A DNA stretch of 13,608 nt from JAJXYP01 sp035541855. GTDB taxonomy: Bacteria > Patescibacteriota > Minisyncoccia > UBA6257 > 2-01-FULL-56-20. The notes beneath the pieces were generated by a model, which was not told the origin of the DNA, searched no databases, and saw only the letters and a list, made by a program, of their open reading frames with translations. Positions within the stretch are counted from its first letter, which is position 1. Every line of letters begins with the position of its first letter. The stretch spans positions 1-13,608 of the forward strand of contig DATKMM010000051.1 of assembly GCA_035541855.1 (NCBI GenBank), written 5' to 3'. Both the position numbers and the translations under genes were made by a program. This document shows positions 1 through 7,480 of this stretch, piece after piece.

Positions 1-2
1 TG

Positions 3-614
3 GTATATTTCGCTGTCTTGCACGGACTCGGCAGGGGCGACGCGGCGGCCCGCGCGCTCGCATACCTTGACCGCGTCGGCCTTGGCGACAAAGCGAAGGA
101 ACGGCTCCTGAACCATTCGAACGGCCAGCAGCAGAAGGTCCAGCTCGGCGTGACGATCCTTCACGAGCCGTCGCTCATGATCCTCGACGAGCCGACGGCC
201 GCGCTCGATCCGGTCAACCGTTCGCTCCTTATGGACATCGTGAACGAGCAGCGCGGGAAAGGGGCGACGGTGATGCTCGTCACGCACCGCATGGACGAGG
301 TGGAGCAGCTTTGCGACCGCATCCTGATCATGAAGGATGGCGTCCGTGCGGCGTACGGCACCGTGGACGAAGTGAAAGACGCGTCCGGGGCGAAGGTCAT
401 CGAGCTGGTCTATACGGGAACCTTGCCGCGGAACGACGCGCTCTACCAGATCGCGAAACAGCTGCCGCATTACGCGGAGCTCGCGTGGAACCGGACGGTG
501 GCGGTTGACGACGTGTTCCGGTTCCTGGCGGGGATCGCGGAACTCCACGTCACCACCTTCAACGTCCGCCGCCCGACGCTCAACGAGATTTTCATAGAAC
601 TTTACCAGGATTAA
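3..614 (+). CDS. ABC transporter ATP-binding protein, NatA-type, 5' end outside window
   Basis: This is the C-terminal part of an ABC ATPase that powers the permease encoded just downstream. The frame is open from base 3, so the TTG at 18 is not a real start; Walker A and the Q-loop lie upstream of the window. What is visible is a degenerate signature motif (HSNGQQQKVQ, at about 141-170), Walker B plus D-loop (LMILDEPTAALDP, about 174-212), and the switch histidine in LVTHRMDEVEQ (about 274-306). A C-terminal extension of about 90 residues resembles the DUF4162 tail of NatA/YhaQ-like ATPases. The HSNGQQQ form in place of LSGGQ is typical of this subfamily (usually LSKGxQQK). The stop is followed after five bases by the permease start, so the two form an operon. 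The substrate (Na+, drug or peptide) cannot be told from sequence. Family call is firm; the NatA label is inference. Confidence 0.93.
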   Translation, partial: VYFAVLHGLGRGDAAARALAYLDRVGLGDKAKERLLNHSNGQQQKVQLGVTILHEPSLMILDEPTAALDPVNRSLLMDIVNEQRGKGATVMLVTHRMDEVEQLCDRILIMKDGVRAAYGTVDEVKDASGAKVIELVYTGTLPRNDALYQIAKQLPHYAELAWNRTVAVDDVFRFLAGIAELHVTTFNVRRPTLNEIFIELYQD

Positions 615-619
615 CCGCC

Positions 620-1831
620 ATGTGGAACGTCATCACTTTCGAGGTATCAAGGGCGCTCAAGAAGAAGAGCTTTTGGATCGCGTCGCTGGTGCCGCTGCTC
701 GCGATACTCGGGGTTTTCGGCATCATATATTCTTCGGCCCGCACGTCGCAATCGACCAGCGCCGAACAGGCGCAGGCCGCCTCGGAAAGTTCCAGGATCG
801 CGGCATTGGACGATTCGGGGCTCGTGAGCCCGCAGCTGCTTGCGGCCGACCATGTCATATCCGAACCGACCGAAGCGGCGGGGATCGCGGATGTCGCCTC
901 GGGCAAGCTCGGCGCATTCATTTATTATCCCGCCGAAGTAAGCACGGCCGGGATACAGGTCTATTCCCAGGACCAGGGCGTGGGGCAGACGCCGTATAAC
1001 GACCTCGCCGCGAACCTTTTGCGCGAGAGCGTCGTCGCGAGCGTGAGCGCGGCCGTGAGCAGCACGCAGGCCGTCAGGATCCTGCAGGGCGATCCGCCGG
1101 TCAGCGTGACGACCTATAAGAACGGCGCGCAGACTCCCGGGGTCGCGGCCATCATCGCACCAGGGCTGTTCCTGGCGGCGTTCATGCTGTTTTTCATCCT
1201 GCTTGGCCCCATCATCATATCGAGCACGTCGGAAGAAAAGGAGAACCGGGTCGCCGAAATACTGCTCACTTCCGTGAAGACGGGGGACCTTATCGGCGGC
1301 AAGGCGATCTCCATCATCATCCTGGGCGTCGTGCAGGGGGCGGTCATCATGGTGCCGACCATCCTCGCGGCGCTGCGTTACCCGGCGCTCGTTCCCGGCG
1401 GCATCTCGCTCGGCCGCATCCCGCTTGACCCCGTGGCCATCACGATCGGCGCGCTGTTCCTCGTCGCCGGCTTTACGCTCTTCACCGGGCTCATCATGGG
1501 CGCGGGTTCCATGGTCCCCGGCACGAACACCGCCAACCGTTTCATGGGCGTCTTCGTTATCTGGATATACGTCCCGATCTGGGCATTGTCGCTCATCATC
1601 ACGGCGCCGCGGAGTGCCGAGGTCGCTATCCTGACCTATTTCCCGCTGACAGCTCCCACCACGGTGCTTTTGCGGAACGCGCTCGGCACCCTGTCGCCCG
1701 GTGAAGCGGCTGTCTCGTTCGTAATTCTGGCGGCGACCGCGGTGCTGGCGATCTGGTTCGCCATCCGCGCCTTCCGCTACGGGTCCATGGAGCACGGACG
1801 CCGGATCGGGATAAGGGAATTGTTGCATTAG
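620..1831 (+). CDS. ABC-2 family transporter permease, NatB-like
   Basis: A 403-residue membrane subunit for the ATPase encoded immediately upstream. It has one N-terminal membrane segment (about residues 19-38), an extracytoplasmic loop of about 135 residues (about 42-175), then a cluster of hydrophobic segments from residue 176 onward, the topology of the ABC2_membrane_3/NatB class. The conserved cytoplasmic stretch EEKENRVAEILLTSVK (about 205-220) between the second and third spans is the best family marker. The C-terminus is short and basic (EHGRRIGIRELLH). The start at 620 sits five bases after the ATPase stop, which fits translational coupling. Role: export of an unidentified substrate across the cytoplasmic membrane. 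The family is clear; substrate and direction are inferred from relatives. Confidence 0.93.
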   Translation: MWNVITFEVSRALKKKSFWIASLVPLLAILGVFGIIYSSARTSQSTSAEQAQAASESSRIAALDDSGLVSPQLLAADHVISEPTEAAGIADVASGKLGAFIYYPAEVSTAGIQVYSQDQGVGQTPYNDLAANLLRESVVASVSAAVSSTQAVRILQGDPPVSVTTYKNGAQTPGVAAIIAPGLFLAAFMLFFILLGPIIISSTSEEKENRVAEILLTSVKTGDLIGGKAISIIILGVVQGAVIMVPTILAALRYPALVPGGISLGRIPLDPVAITIGALFLVAGFTLFTGLIMGAGSMVPGTNTANRFMGVFVIWIYVPIWALSLIITAPRSAEVAILTYFPLTAPTTVLLRNALGTLSPGEAAVSFVILAATAVLAIWFAIRAFRYGSMEHGRRIGIRELLH

Positions 1832-1844
1832 GCCGTATCTTTTC

Positions 1845-1873
1845 TTGACGTGCGGTTCGCATGGAAGTATGCT
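1845..1873 (+). promoter_or_regulatory. Sigma70-type promoter for the ECF sigma gene
   Basis: TTGACG at 1845-1850 and TATGCT at 1868-1873 are separated by exactly 17 bases, close to the bacterial housekeeping consensus. Transcription would begin near 1880. A good Shine-Dalgarno (AGGAG, 1892-1896) lies five bases before the ATG at 1902. The TTG at 1845 is the -35 box, not a start codon. Confidence 0.8.
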
Positions 1874-1901
1874 CCCGGATAGCAGGCAGAAAGGAGAAGG
1901 C

Positions 1902-2379
1902 ATGTCACGGGGAATGACCGAGGTCGAGTTCGTAGCGGCGTATCGCAAGTATGGACCGATGCTCACCCGCAGGTTAGCGAGCTTGGTACGATCTTCCGGT
2001 ATGGAAGAAGATCGTTGGGCCGTTGCCGAAGAGCTGTCGCAGGAAACATTCCTGCGGGCATGGCGGTTCCGCGGCCAGTATAGCGCCCGTAAGGATGCGA
2101 AGATCGGGACGTGGGTGTGGGCGATCGGGGCCAACGTCTTCGTCGACTATCTTCGCAAACGGAAGGCCATCATGCTACCAGGAGCTTCTGGCCCGGGTGG
2201 AACGAGTGCTTTCCGCGTGGAATTGCCCCGCGTATTATCACGCCTTGTTCGTCCTGCGGAGCTGCCAAGAGTTCTCGATAAAAGAGGTATCGAGGGCGCT
2301 CGACGTCAACGAGAATACCGCGAAGGTGGCGCTCCTTCGCACCCGGAAGATACTTCGGAAAATGCTGCGGCATGCGTGA
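1902..2379 (+). pseudogene. ECF-type RNA polymerase sigma factor, frame-disrupted
   Basis: The ATG at 1902 follows AGGAG with 5-base spacing and starts MSRGMTEVEFVAAYRKYG. Sigma region 2 is clear: AEELSQETFLRAWRFR, then GTWVWAIGANVFVDYLRKRK, ending near 2165. Region 4 is equally clear but in the next frame (+1) from about 2176 to 2379: YQELLARVERVLSAW, then FSIKEVSRALDVNENTAKV, then LLRTRKILRKMLRHA. Staying in the first frame gives nonsense that runs through the terminator at 2399-2428 and into the next promoter, while the second frame stops at 2379 just before that terminator. A single indel in the linker near 2165-2180 therefore explains the locus. Joined, the product would be about 158 residues, normal for a compact ECF factor, with a short linker. 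It could be a pseudogene, a sequencing or assembly error, or, less likely, a +1 recoding site. No anti-sigma gene is next to it. Confidence 0.82.
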
Positions 2380-2398
2380 GTGGGGCGGTGTCGCTGGG

Positions 2399-2428
2399 GG
2401 CGGTTCTTGCGGAGCCGCCTCTTTTTTT
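2399..2428 (+). terminator. Intrinsic terminator after the sigma gene
   Basis: An 8-bp stem (GGCGGTTC with GAGCCGCC, one G-T pair) closes a TTGCG loop and is followed by TC and seven more T residues. It lies 20 bases after the stop of the region-4 frame. Confidence 0.85.
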
Positions 2429-2475
2429 GCCCGGATGCGCGGTGTGCGGGTTTGGGCGCCGGCCTGGATCCGGGG

Positions 2476-2481
2476 TATAAT
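2476..2481 (+). promoter_or_regulatory. -10 element of sppA, near-leaderless
   Basis: A perfect TATAAT, preceded by GGG, ends eight bases before the ATG at 2490. A normal start point would fall at or one base before the start codon, so the mRNA would have essentially no leader. No convincing -35 is seen 17 bases upstream and there is no Shine-Dalgarno. Confidence 0.65.
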
Positions 2482-2489
2482 GTTCAACA

Positions 2490-3314
2490 ATGAGACTTCA
2501 AAAGGCGAGAGAAACCTTAGTGGTGCTGGTTCTGGCGCTTGTGGCGGTCGCGATCGCGGTCGGCGGGGGGATCGCGTTTGCCACCTACGAGGCGCAGCAG
2601 CCGGCGGCGTGCAACGTCGCGGACGTGCAGCTTTACGGCGCGCTGGTCTACTATCCGGCGGAGAACGGCGGCTCGGCATCGAGCGCTACCGGCGATGGAT
2701 CGCTCGACCAAACGGCGGCGGAGGACGTTCGGCAGGAGATCGAGGCGGCGGATGCGGACCCCGGCGTGAAGGCGATCCTGCTCCAGATCGACTCGCCGGG
2801 CGGCGACCCGGTGGCGGGCGAGGACGTTATGGATGCGCTCCGGCACGCGTCGAAGCCGACCGTGGCGCTCGTGGCGGACGAGGGGACGTCGGCGGCCTAT
2901 CTCGCGGCGACCGGCGCGGACATGATCTTCGCCTCGGCGAACTCTTCGCTCGCGGACATCGGCGTCACGCAGTCGTACATTGATTACGCGAGCCAGAACA
3001 CGGACCAGGGGCTTACGTGGGAATCGCTGACGGCCGGACAATACAAAGATGCCGGCAATCCGGACGCGCCGCTCACGCCCGCCGAAAAGGCGCTGTTCCA
3101 GCGAGATCTCGACATCACGTGGGCGAACCTGGTTGACTGGATCGCGGCGAACCGGCGCCTGCCGACGAGCACGGTGGCGGCGCTCGCGGACGGCTCTTCG
3201 ATGGAGGGCGCGATGGCGCTTCAAGACGGGCTGATCGATAAGATCGGCAGTATTTACGATGTTGAGGATTACCTGGCACAGAAGACCGGCGGGCCCGTCA
3301 CGCTGTGCGAATAG
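2490..3314 (+). CDS. sppA: Signal peptide peptidase SppA, S49 family
   Basis: A 274-residue membrane-anchored serine protease of the short, single-domain (Bacillus-type) SppA class, which degrades leftover signal peptides in the membrane. One N-terminal membrane anchor covers about residues 9-32. The conserved DSPGGDPVAGEDV stretch (101-113) forms the oxyanion region. The nucleophile is most likely Ser134 in EGTSAAYLAATGAD, and the general base Lys186 in GQYKDAG; their spacing of 52 residues equals that of the Ser147/Lys199 pair of B. subtilis SppA. The family's usual A-S-G-G-Y around the serine is here T-S-A-A-Y, a modest variation. It is flanked by terminator-like hairpins on both sides, so it is probably a single-gene unit driven by the -10 at 2476-2481. 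Family and catalytic residues are well supported. Confidence 0.93.
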   Translation: MRLQKARETLVVLVLALVAVAIAVGGGIAFATYEAQQPAACNVADVQLYGALVYYPAENGGSASSATGDGSLDQTAAEDVRQEIEAADADPGVKAILLQIDSPGGDPVAGEDVMDALRHASKPTVALVADEGTSAAYLAATGADMIFASANSSLADIGVTQSYIDYASQNTDQGLTWESLTAGQYKDAGNPDAPLTPAEKALFQRDLDITWANLVDWIAANRRLPTSTVAALADGSSMEGAMALQDGLIDKIGSIYDVEDYLAQKTGGPVTLCE

Positions 3315-3335
3315 CGGGATAGCCCGCTGATTTTA
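3313..3335 (+). terminator. Weak terminator-like hairpin after sppA
   Basis: A 6-bp stem, AGCGGG (3313-3318) with CCCGCT (3323-3328), closes the loop ATAG and is followed by GATTTTAG. It begins within the sppA stop codon. The T tract is short, so termination would be partial at best. Confidence 0.45.
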
Positions 3336-3355
3336 GATAGTTTTAACCCCCTTTT

Positions 3356-3364
3356 TGGTACGAT
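3356..3364 (+). promoter_or_regulatory. Extended -10 promoter, leaderless start at 3371
   Basis: TGGTACGAT is an extended -10 (TG-n-TACGAT). Its last base is six bases before the ATG at 3371, so transcription starting the usual seven bases downstream would begin at the A of ATG. No -35 match is evident, as is often so for extended -10 promoters. Confidence 0.6.
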
Positions 3365-3370
3365 GGGGGG

Positions 3371-3985
3371 ATGGAAAAACAAAAATGGCGGTTTTGGGTC
3401 GAGGTTGTGGCGGTTTGCGCCGTTATCGCGGCGCTGGTTCTCGCGGTCGAATTCTTCCTGCAGGGCGGGAGCGGCGGGAAGGTCGCGCTGGCCCCGGGTG
3501 ATGCCGGGCCTTTGCCTGCCGCCGCGCCGTTGCCGGATGGCGATACGGTAGTGAAGGACAGCGCGGCGGGATATTATTTCGCGGTCCCGGCGAACTGGTA
3601 CGTGGAAAATACGACAGTTTACCCGGATTACGATCCGTCCGCCGGGTCGGCCTCGCCGGAGTGCAAGATCGAGCTTTCCATGCTTTCGCCGGCCGCCGGT
3701 TCCGATCTTGGCGGCTGGCTGACGGATTATCTGCATGCCGATCCAACGGCGGAGGTTGCCGAACTCTCGCGCCGGAACCTGACGGTCGGCGGCGCGCCGG
3801 CGATCGAATGGCAGGGGAGGGTGGACCATGCGACGGCGACGCTCGGATACATCGCGTTGTCCGGCGGCGTGCTCGAGGTCGCGCCATCGTTACTTTCCGG
3901 GACCGGCATCACGGAGGCCGACGACTGCTATCTGCCGTTCGAGGCGGTCTTTAACGGGATCCATATCGGCCAATATGAAAAATGA
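3371..3985 (+). CDS. Membrane-anchored extracytoplasmic protein of unknown function
   Basis: A 204-residue protein that I cannot assign to a named family. It has a short basic N-terminus, one membrane segment (about residues 9-30), a Gly/Ala/Pro-rich linker (about 32-57) and a globular region (about 58-204) that should lie outside the membrane. That region starts with DSAAGYYFAVPANWYVE, a phrase seen in PsbP-like and other small exported beta/alpha domains, and contains two cysteines (in SPECKIE and DDCYLPF) that could pair. The last 11 bases overlap the start of the M23 peptidase gene, so the two are probably cotranscribed and translationally coupled. That suggests, without proving, a role at the cell surface alongside the peptidase. 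Confidence 0.85.
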   Translation: MEKQKWRFWVEVVAVCAVIAALVLAVEFFLQGGSGGKVALAPGDAGPLPAAAPLPDGDTVVKDSAAGYYFAVPANWYVENTTVYPDYDPSAGSASPECKIELSMLSPAAGSDLGGWLTDYLHADPTAEVAELSRRNLTVGGAPAIEWQGRVDHATATLGYIALSGGVLEVAPSLLSGTGITEADDCYLPFEAVFNGIHIGQYEK

Positions 3986-6326
3986 AAAATTTTTCATATG
4001 CCTGTTCGCGGCGGTTGGATACCTGGGAATGGCGGCCGTCGTATCGGCGGCCGGGAGTGGGCGCGTGAAGCTGCCGTACGCGAAGGGCGAGAGTTTCACG
4101 GTCGCGAGCGGATATGGGGCGCTGCCGACGCATATCTTCCAGGACCGCTATGCGCTCGATTTTACGCAAAGCGGTTGCGATGCGTACGGCAAACCGGCGG
4201 TCGCGGCGGCTTCGGGGACGGTCCTGCTCGCCGATAACTTCGGCTTCAATGGCGGCTACGGGGCGCAGGTGCTGATCGACCATGGCGAAGGGGTGGTGAG
4301 CCGGTATGCGCATCTCGTCGCGGGAACGGTCCCGGTGCGAGCCGGCGATCATGTCGCGCAGGGCGGGACGCTCGGGAAGATCGGGGATACCGGCCTCGTC
4401 AGGAGTCTGTCCTGCCTGTGGCATCCGGGCACGCATTTACATTTCGCGATGTACGACCGCACCGCTGGCGGCGGCATCTCGGCGCACCTGCCGGAACCCA
4501 TTTCCGGCTATACCAATCTTCGCGAAGGGCAATGGTATATTTCCGACAACGGCACGGGCACGGGAGCCGTTCTTGGGGTCGCCACGAGCGCGCCGCCCGT
4601 GACTGCGGTTCCGTCCGCGCCGGTGACGGCGCCGCCATCGGTATTTTCGGAAAATACCACCACTTACGTTGGCGCGGACGGTGGCGGTAGCGGTAGTGAC
4701 GGCGGGACGGGCGGCACGGCGGTGGTCTTGGTACCGCCGGCGTCGGGATCATCCGGATCGTCGGAGTCCCCTGGGTTGGCATCGAGCACGGCATCGGGCA
4801 CGGCGTCGACGACCACGACGGCAACCACGTCCGCGGCGGCCGGTATGGATATCGCATTCGATTCCACGACGCTCGCGCTCGATCTTTCCTGGCAGCCGCC
4901 GCAGGATGCAAGCGATACGGCGGGCAGCACGACGCGCTATGACATTCTAAAGCTCGATCCCGACGATGCGTCGGGCACGGCCGCGCTCGGCGAGACGACC
5001 AGTACGGCGTTTTCCTACCAGCTTACGGATGGGGATTTCGGCGGTATCGCGTATTTCGCGGTCCAATTTGGCGGCGACGGCGAAACGGGCGGCGGGACGA
5101 CGATCGCCGAAGCGAGCGCGACCGTGCCTGCCTGGTTCGACGCCATCCAGACCGATGATGGCGCGACCTCGCATCCGAGCGGATATAGCGCGAACTGGTA
5201 CGATCTCGGCACGGGCTTCTACGGGACCATCCGGTCGCTCACGCTCGAGGGGTTCATTAACAACCAGGCGTATTTCGCTTCGGAGCTGTGGCTCGAAGAG
5301 TACCTGGACCCCGCGTACGCCAAGCTCAACCAGACGTTCCCGATATCCGCCGATGCGCCGTTCACCGCCGCGCCCGGCAAGGTGACCATCCGCGGCCTGG
5401 ATATTCCCTTGCAGCCGAACAAATACTACCGGCTCGGCACCTATCAGCATTACCAGAACATGAGCGTCGTTCTTGCGGGGACTTCCGCGACCGGCACGGC
5501 GGCATGGTCCGCCTATGTGGACGGTGTCGGGAAGACCGATATTCCATACCAGTTCTATCCCTACCTCACGGCGATCATGGTGCCGGATTGGCCGCCGCTC
5601 CGGCCGCCGAACCCGCCGGCGAACGCGACGGTCACGTTCGACTCGCTCGACTCGCGCATTGATCTCTCGTGGCCGTCGGCGACCGACCCGGATACGACGT
5701 CAAGCCTGTTGACGTATGAGCTCGCGGTCACTACCTCCACGGCATTGGACCATGCGCCATGGCAATCGCTCGGGACCGGCCGGCAGGCGTCATCGTCGGT
5801 TGCGTTCGGCAGCTCGTATCTGTTCGGTGTTCGCGCCGTGGATGATTTCGGCGCGACATCCACTCCGCTCGCGGTTCCCTGGAATTTTCCGGATGGATAC
5901 GTTCCGGTACCCGCCCAGCTCGACCATTCCGTCCAGTTGATGGGTGGCGCGCAGTCCATTCTGTTTCCGGCCACGACAACCATTTCCGGGATCGCCCTGT
6001 GGACCTATGCCGAGCCGCCATACCAGTGGTGCTGCAGCCGGAGCTCGGTCGCGCTCCACGCCGATTCCGATGGCGCCCCGGGCGATGTCATCGCGACAAG
6101 CAACCAGTGGGTCCTCAGTACCGGCGTCGACCAGGTGGAACGGCTGTACCAGTTTTCGCCCCCCGCCGTGCTGGCCCCCGGCCGGTATTGGTTCGAGCTC
6201 GTGGACCGGGGTTCGGAGGACCGGTCGAACGGGACCATGATCTTCGGTTCGCCCGGCGATATCTATCCGGACGGGGAATGGTCCGGGAATCCCGGGCAGG
6301 ATGCGTATTTCCGCCTGCAGGAGTGA
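3975..6326 (+). CDS. Secreted M23 metallopeptidase with fibronectin-III-like and beta-sandwich modules
   Basis: The start at 3975 (MKNEKFF) is chosen because it gives a proper signal peptide (about residues 1-26, cleavage near VSAAG); the same frame is open further upstream but lies inside the previous gene. The product has 783 residues. The N-terminal M23/LytM domain (about 30-190) shows zinc and catalytic positions: His53 with an Asp (Asp57 or Asp62 in QDRYALDF), His113 in RYAHL, and the HxH pair His154/His156 in GTHLHF. These enzymes cut peptidoglycan cross-bridges. A Ser/Thr/Gly-rich linker (about 206-296) follows, then an FnIII-like domain (about 291-385), a beta-sandwich module (about 383-535), a second FnIII-like domain (about 544-639) and a second beta-sandwich module (about 645-783). 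The tail probably binds wall polymers or surfaces. Peptidase call is strong; module boundaries are estimates. Confidence 0.9.
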   Translation: MKNEKFFICLFAAVGYLGMAAVVSAAGSGRVKLPYAKGESFTVASGYGALPTHIFQDRYALDFTQSGCDAYGKPAVAAASGTVLLADNFGFNGGYGAQVLIDHGEGVVSRYAHLVAGTVPVRAGDHVAQGGTLGKIGDTGLVRSLSCLWHPGTHLHFAMYDRTAGGGISAHLPEPISGYTNLREGQWYISDNGTGTGAVLGVATSAPPVTAVPSAPVTAPPSVFSENTTTYVGADGGGSGSDGGTGGTAVVLVPPASGSSGSSESPGLASSTASGTASTTTTATTSAAAGMDIAFDSTTLALDLSWQPPQDASDTAGSTTRYDILKLDPDDASGTAALGETTSTAFSYQLTDGDFGGIAYFAVQFGGDGETGGGTTIAEASATVPAWFDAIQTDDGATSHPSGYSANWYDLGTGFYGTIRSLTLEGFINNQAYFASELWLEEYLDPAYAKLNQTFPISADAPFTAAPGKVTIRGLDIPLQPNKYYRLGTYQHYQNMSVVLAGTSATGTAAWSAYVDGVGKTDIPYQFYPYLTAIMVPDWPPLRPPNPPANATVTFDSLDSRIDLSWPSATDPDTTSSLLTYELAVTTSTALDHAPWQSLGTGRQASSSVAFGSSYLFGVRAVDDFGATSTPLAVPWNFPDGYVPVPAQLDHSVQLMGGAQSILFPATTTISGIALWTYAEPPYQWCCSRSSVALHADSDGAPGDVIATSNQWVLSTGVDQVERLYQFSPPAVLAPGRYWFELVDRGSEDRSNGTMIFGSPGDIYPDGEWSGNPGQDAYFRLQE

Positions 6327-6327
6327 T

Positions 6328-6352
6328 GCGCGCCGGGCGGCCGGCGGCGCGC
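6328..6352 (+). other. GC-rich hairpin between M23 gene and SpoU gene
   Basis: GCGCGCCG (6328-6335) pairs perfectly with CGGCGCGC (6345-6352) around a 9-base GC loop. No T tract follows, so it is not a standard intrinsic terminator. It sits between the M23 stop and the next promoter and may protect the 3' end or slow polymerase. Confidence 0.5.
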
Positions 6353-6357
6353 GGGTA

Positions 6358-6366
6358 TGGTATCCT
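6358..6366 (+). promoter_or_regulatory. Extended -10 promoter, leaderless start at 6373
   Basis: TGGTATCCT is an extended -10 ending six bases before the ATG at 6373. The spacing is identical to that before the genes at 3371 and 6854, and supports 6373 over the in-frame ATGs at 6367 and 6379 as the start of the SpoU gene. Confidence 0.5.
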
Positions 6367-6372
6367 ATGGCT

Positions 6373-6867
6373 ATGCGAATGGCCGTCGTGCTCGACAACA
6401 TCCGTAGCGTGCATAACGTAGGTTCCATTTTCCGCACGGCCGATGCGCTTGGTGTGGAAGAGATCTTCTGCTGCGGGATCACGCCGGGGCCGCTCGACCG
6501 GTTCCGGAAGGTGCGTGCCGATTTCGCGAAGGTCGCGCTCGGCGCGGAAAGAACCGTGGCATGGGAGATCGCGGGAAAGACGGAGGAGGCGGTCGCGCAC
6601 CTGCGCCGCGACGGCTGGAAGGTATATGCCGTCGAGCAATCGGAGAATTCCGTTCGATATTACCGCGCCCGTCCGGCGGAAAAAATAGCGCTGGTGCTCG
6701 GTTCCGAGGTTGGCGGATTGTCGGAAGCGGTGCTTGGGCAATGCGATGCCGCGCTCGAAATCCCCATGGAAGGAAAGAAGGAATCGCTGAACGTCGCCGT
6801 CGCGTTCGGCATCGTGGCGTTCGACCTGCGATATCGTGTGGTAGAATTGGGAGATGCTGCGGCGTAA
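6373..6867 (+). CDS. SpoU/TrmH-family RNA 2'-O-methyltransferase
   Basis: A 164-residue single-domain SPOUT methyltransferase that uses S-adenosylmethionine to methylate a ribose 2'-OH in tRNA or rRNA. All three family motifs are present: motif 1 VVLDNIRSVHNVGSIFRTAD with the invariant Asn15 and Arg21, motif 2 ALVLGSEVGGLSEAVL (about 113-128), and motif 3 IPMEGKKESLNVAVAFGIV, which forms the trefoil knot that binds the cofactor. The start at 6373 gives MRMAVVLDN, the usual length before motif 1; 6367 is an alternative that adds two residues. There is no separate substrate-binding domain, so the exact target base cannot be predicted. The last 14 bases overlap the next gene. Family call is firm; a specific name such as TrmH or TrmL is not justified. 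Confidence 0.92.
   Translation: MRMAVVLDNIRSVHNVGSIFRTADALGVEEIFCCGITPGPLDRFRKVRADFAKVALGAERTVAWEIAGKTEEAVAHLRRDGWKVYAVEQSENSVRYYRARPAEKIALVLGSEVGGLSEAVLGQCDAALEIPMEGKKESLNVAVAFGIVAFDLRYRVVELGDAAA
6839..6847 (+). promoter_or_regulatory. Extended -10 promoter inside the SpoU gene, leaderless start at 6854
   Basis: TGGTAGAAT ends six bases before the ATG at 6854 and lies within the last codons of the SpoU gene. It would let the DUF192 gene be transcribed on its own from the start codon. Function is inferred from the repeated spacing. Confidence 0.5.
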
Positions 6868-7348
6868 GAAGAAAATGACGCTCCTCATCATTGGTATCGC
6901 GCTGATCGCTGCTGCCGCCATCGGCGGCGTGTGGTGGTACCTCGCCCTGTTCCATGGCTGCAACCCGCCCCTGCCGCGCCGGACGATCACCGTCGGCGGA
7001 ACGATGTTCGATGTGGAAATGGCGACGACGATGGTGGAGCAATCCTGCGGGCTTTCTGGGCGCGAGAGTCTGGCTGACGGCCAGGGGATGCTCTTCGTTT
7101 TCGGCTCCGGCAGCACCCAGAACTTTTGGATGAAGGACATGAACTTCGCGCTCGACATGGTCTGGATATCCGGCAACCAGGTAGCCGGTTTCGCGCAGGA
7201 CGTGCCCCCGCCCGCTCCGGGCACCCAGCTCTGGCAGCTCAAGATCTACACCTCGCCGCCGAACGTGGACAAAGTGCTCGAGGTACCCGCCGGGACGGTC
7301 GCGAAGGACGGCCTCGCGGTCGGGGATGCGGTGACGATCTCGCCGTGA
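6854..7348 (+). CDS. Membrane-anchored DUF192 family protein
   Basis: A 164-residue protein: basic N-terminus (MLRRKKK), one membrane segment (about residues 8-33), then a DUF192 domain (about 43-164) facing outward. Family markers are SCGLSGRESL (about 64-73), the strongly conserved FWMKDM (91-96) followed by ALDMVWI (99-105), and a C-terminal VLEVPAGTVAKDGLAVGD stretch. DUF192 proteins (COG1430) are small beta-barrel-like domains of unknown biochemical role that are common in bacteria and archaea. The gene overlaps the SpoU gene by 14 bases and may be expressed both by read-through and from its own promoter. Family assignment is secure; function is not known. Confidence 0.92.
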   Translation: MLRRKKKMTLLIIGIALIAAAAIGGVWWYLALFHGCNPPLPRRTITVGGTMFDVEMATTMVEQSCGLSGRESLADGQGMLFVFGSGSTQNFWMKDMNFALDMVWISGNQVAGFAQDVPPPAPGTQLWQLKIYTSPPNVDKVLEVPAGTVAKDGLAVGDAVTISP

Positions 7349-7362
7349 ACGCCATAAAGAAG

Positions 7363-7391
7363 TTGACGCGGCTCGTCAAAGAAGCTACATT
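7363..7391 (+). promoter_or_regulatory. Sigma70-type promoter of tRNA-Pro
   Basis: TTGACG (7363-7368) and TACATT (7386-7391) are 17 bases apart. The predicted start is near 7398, four bases before the mature tRNA 5' end at 7402. The hexamers and their spacing are as good as those of the sigma-gene promoter, with the same -35. Confidence 0.8.
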
Positions 7392-7401
7392 GAACAGGTT
7401 A

Positions 7402-7472
7402 CGGGCTGTCGTATACCGGTAGTACGTGCGCTTCGGGTGCGTAAAGACTGGGTTCGATTCCCAGCAGCCCGA
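7402..7472 (+). tRNA. tRNA-Pro (anticodon CGG)
   Basis: A full cloverleaf can be drawn. The acceptor stem CGGGCTG (7402-7408) pairs perfectly with CAGCCCG (7465-7471), and A73 is the discriminator (7472). The D-stem is GTAT/GTAC around the 7-base loop ACCGGTA with the conserved GG. The anticodon stem TGCGC/GCGTA closes the loop TTCGGGT with CGG at 7434-7436. The variable loop is AAGA and the T-arm is CTGGG-TTCGATT-CCCAG. C1-G72 together with A73 is characteristic of bacterial proline tRNAs. CCA is not encoded, so it is added after transcription. Confidence 0.93.
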
Positions 7473-7480
7473 CGGGAATG

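Noticed and set aside
1845..1901. TTG at 1845 as start of the sigma factor gene.
   Set aside because: The TTG belongs to the -35 hexamer of a strong promoter, and a good Shine-Dalgarno precedes the ATG at 1902.
647..2134. Long open frame of 495 codons on the - strand opposite the permease and sigma genes.
   Set aside because: It is rich in Arg, Asp and His with no hydrophobic core or motif, and it lies antisense to a clear ABC-2 permease; a shadow of GC-rich codon use.
3828..3974. Upstream extension of the M23 peptidase frame to an ATG at 3828.
   Set aside because: It would overlap the previous gene by 158 bases and bury the signal peptide; the ATG at 3975 gives a standard secreted protein.
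7402..7472. tRNA-Pro as the integration site of the element.
   Set aside because: The complete gap gene and its terminator lie between the tRNA and the element, and no repeat of the tRNA 3' end is seen near 8650.
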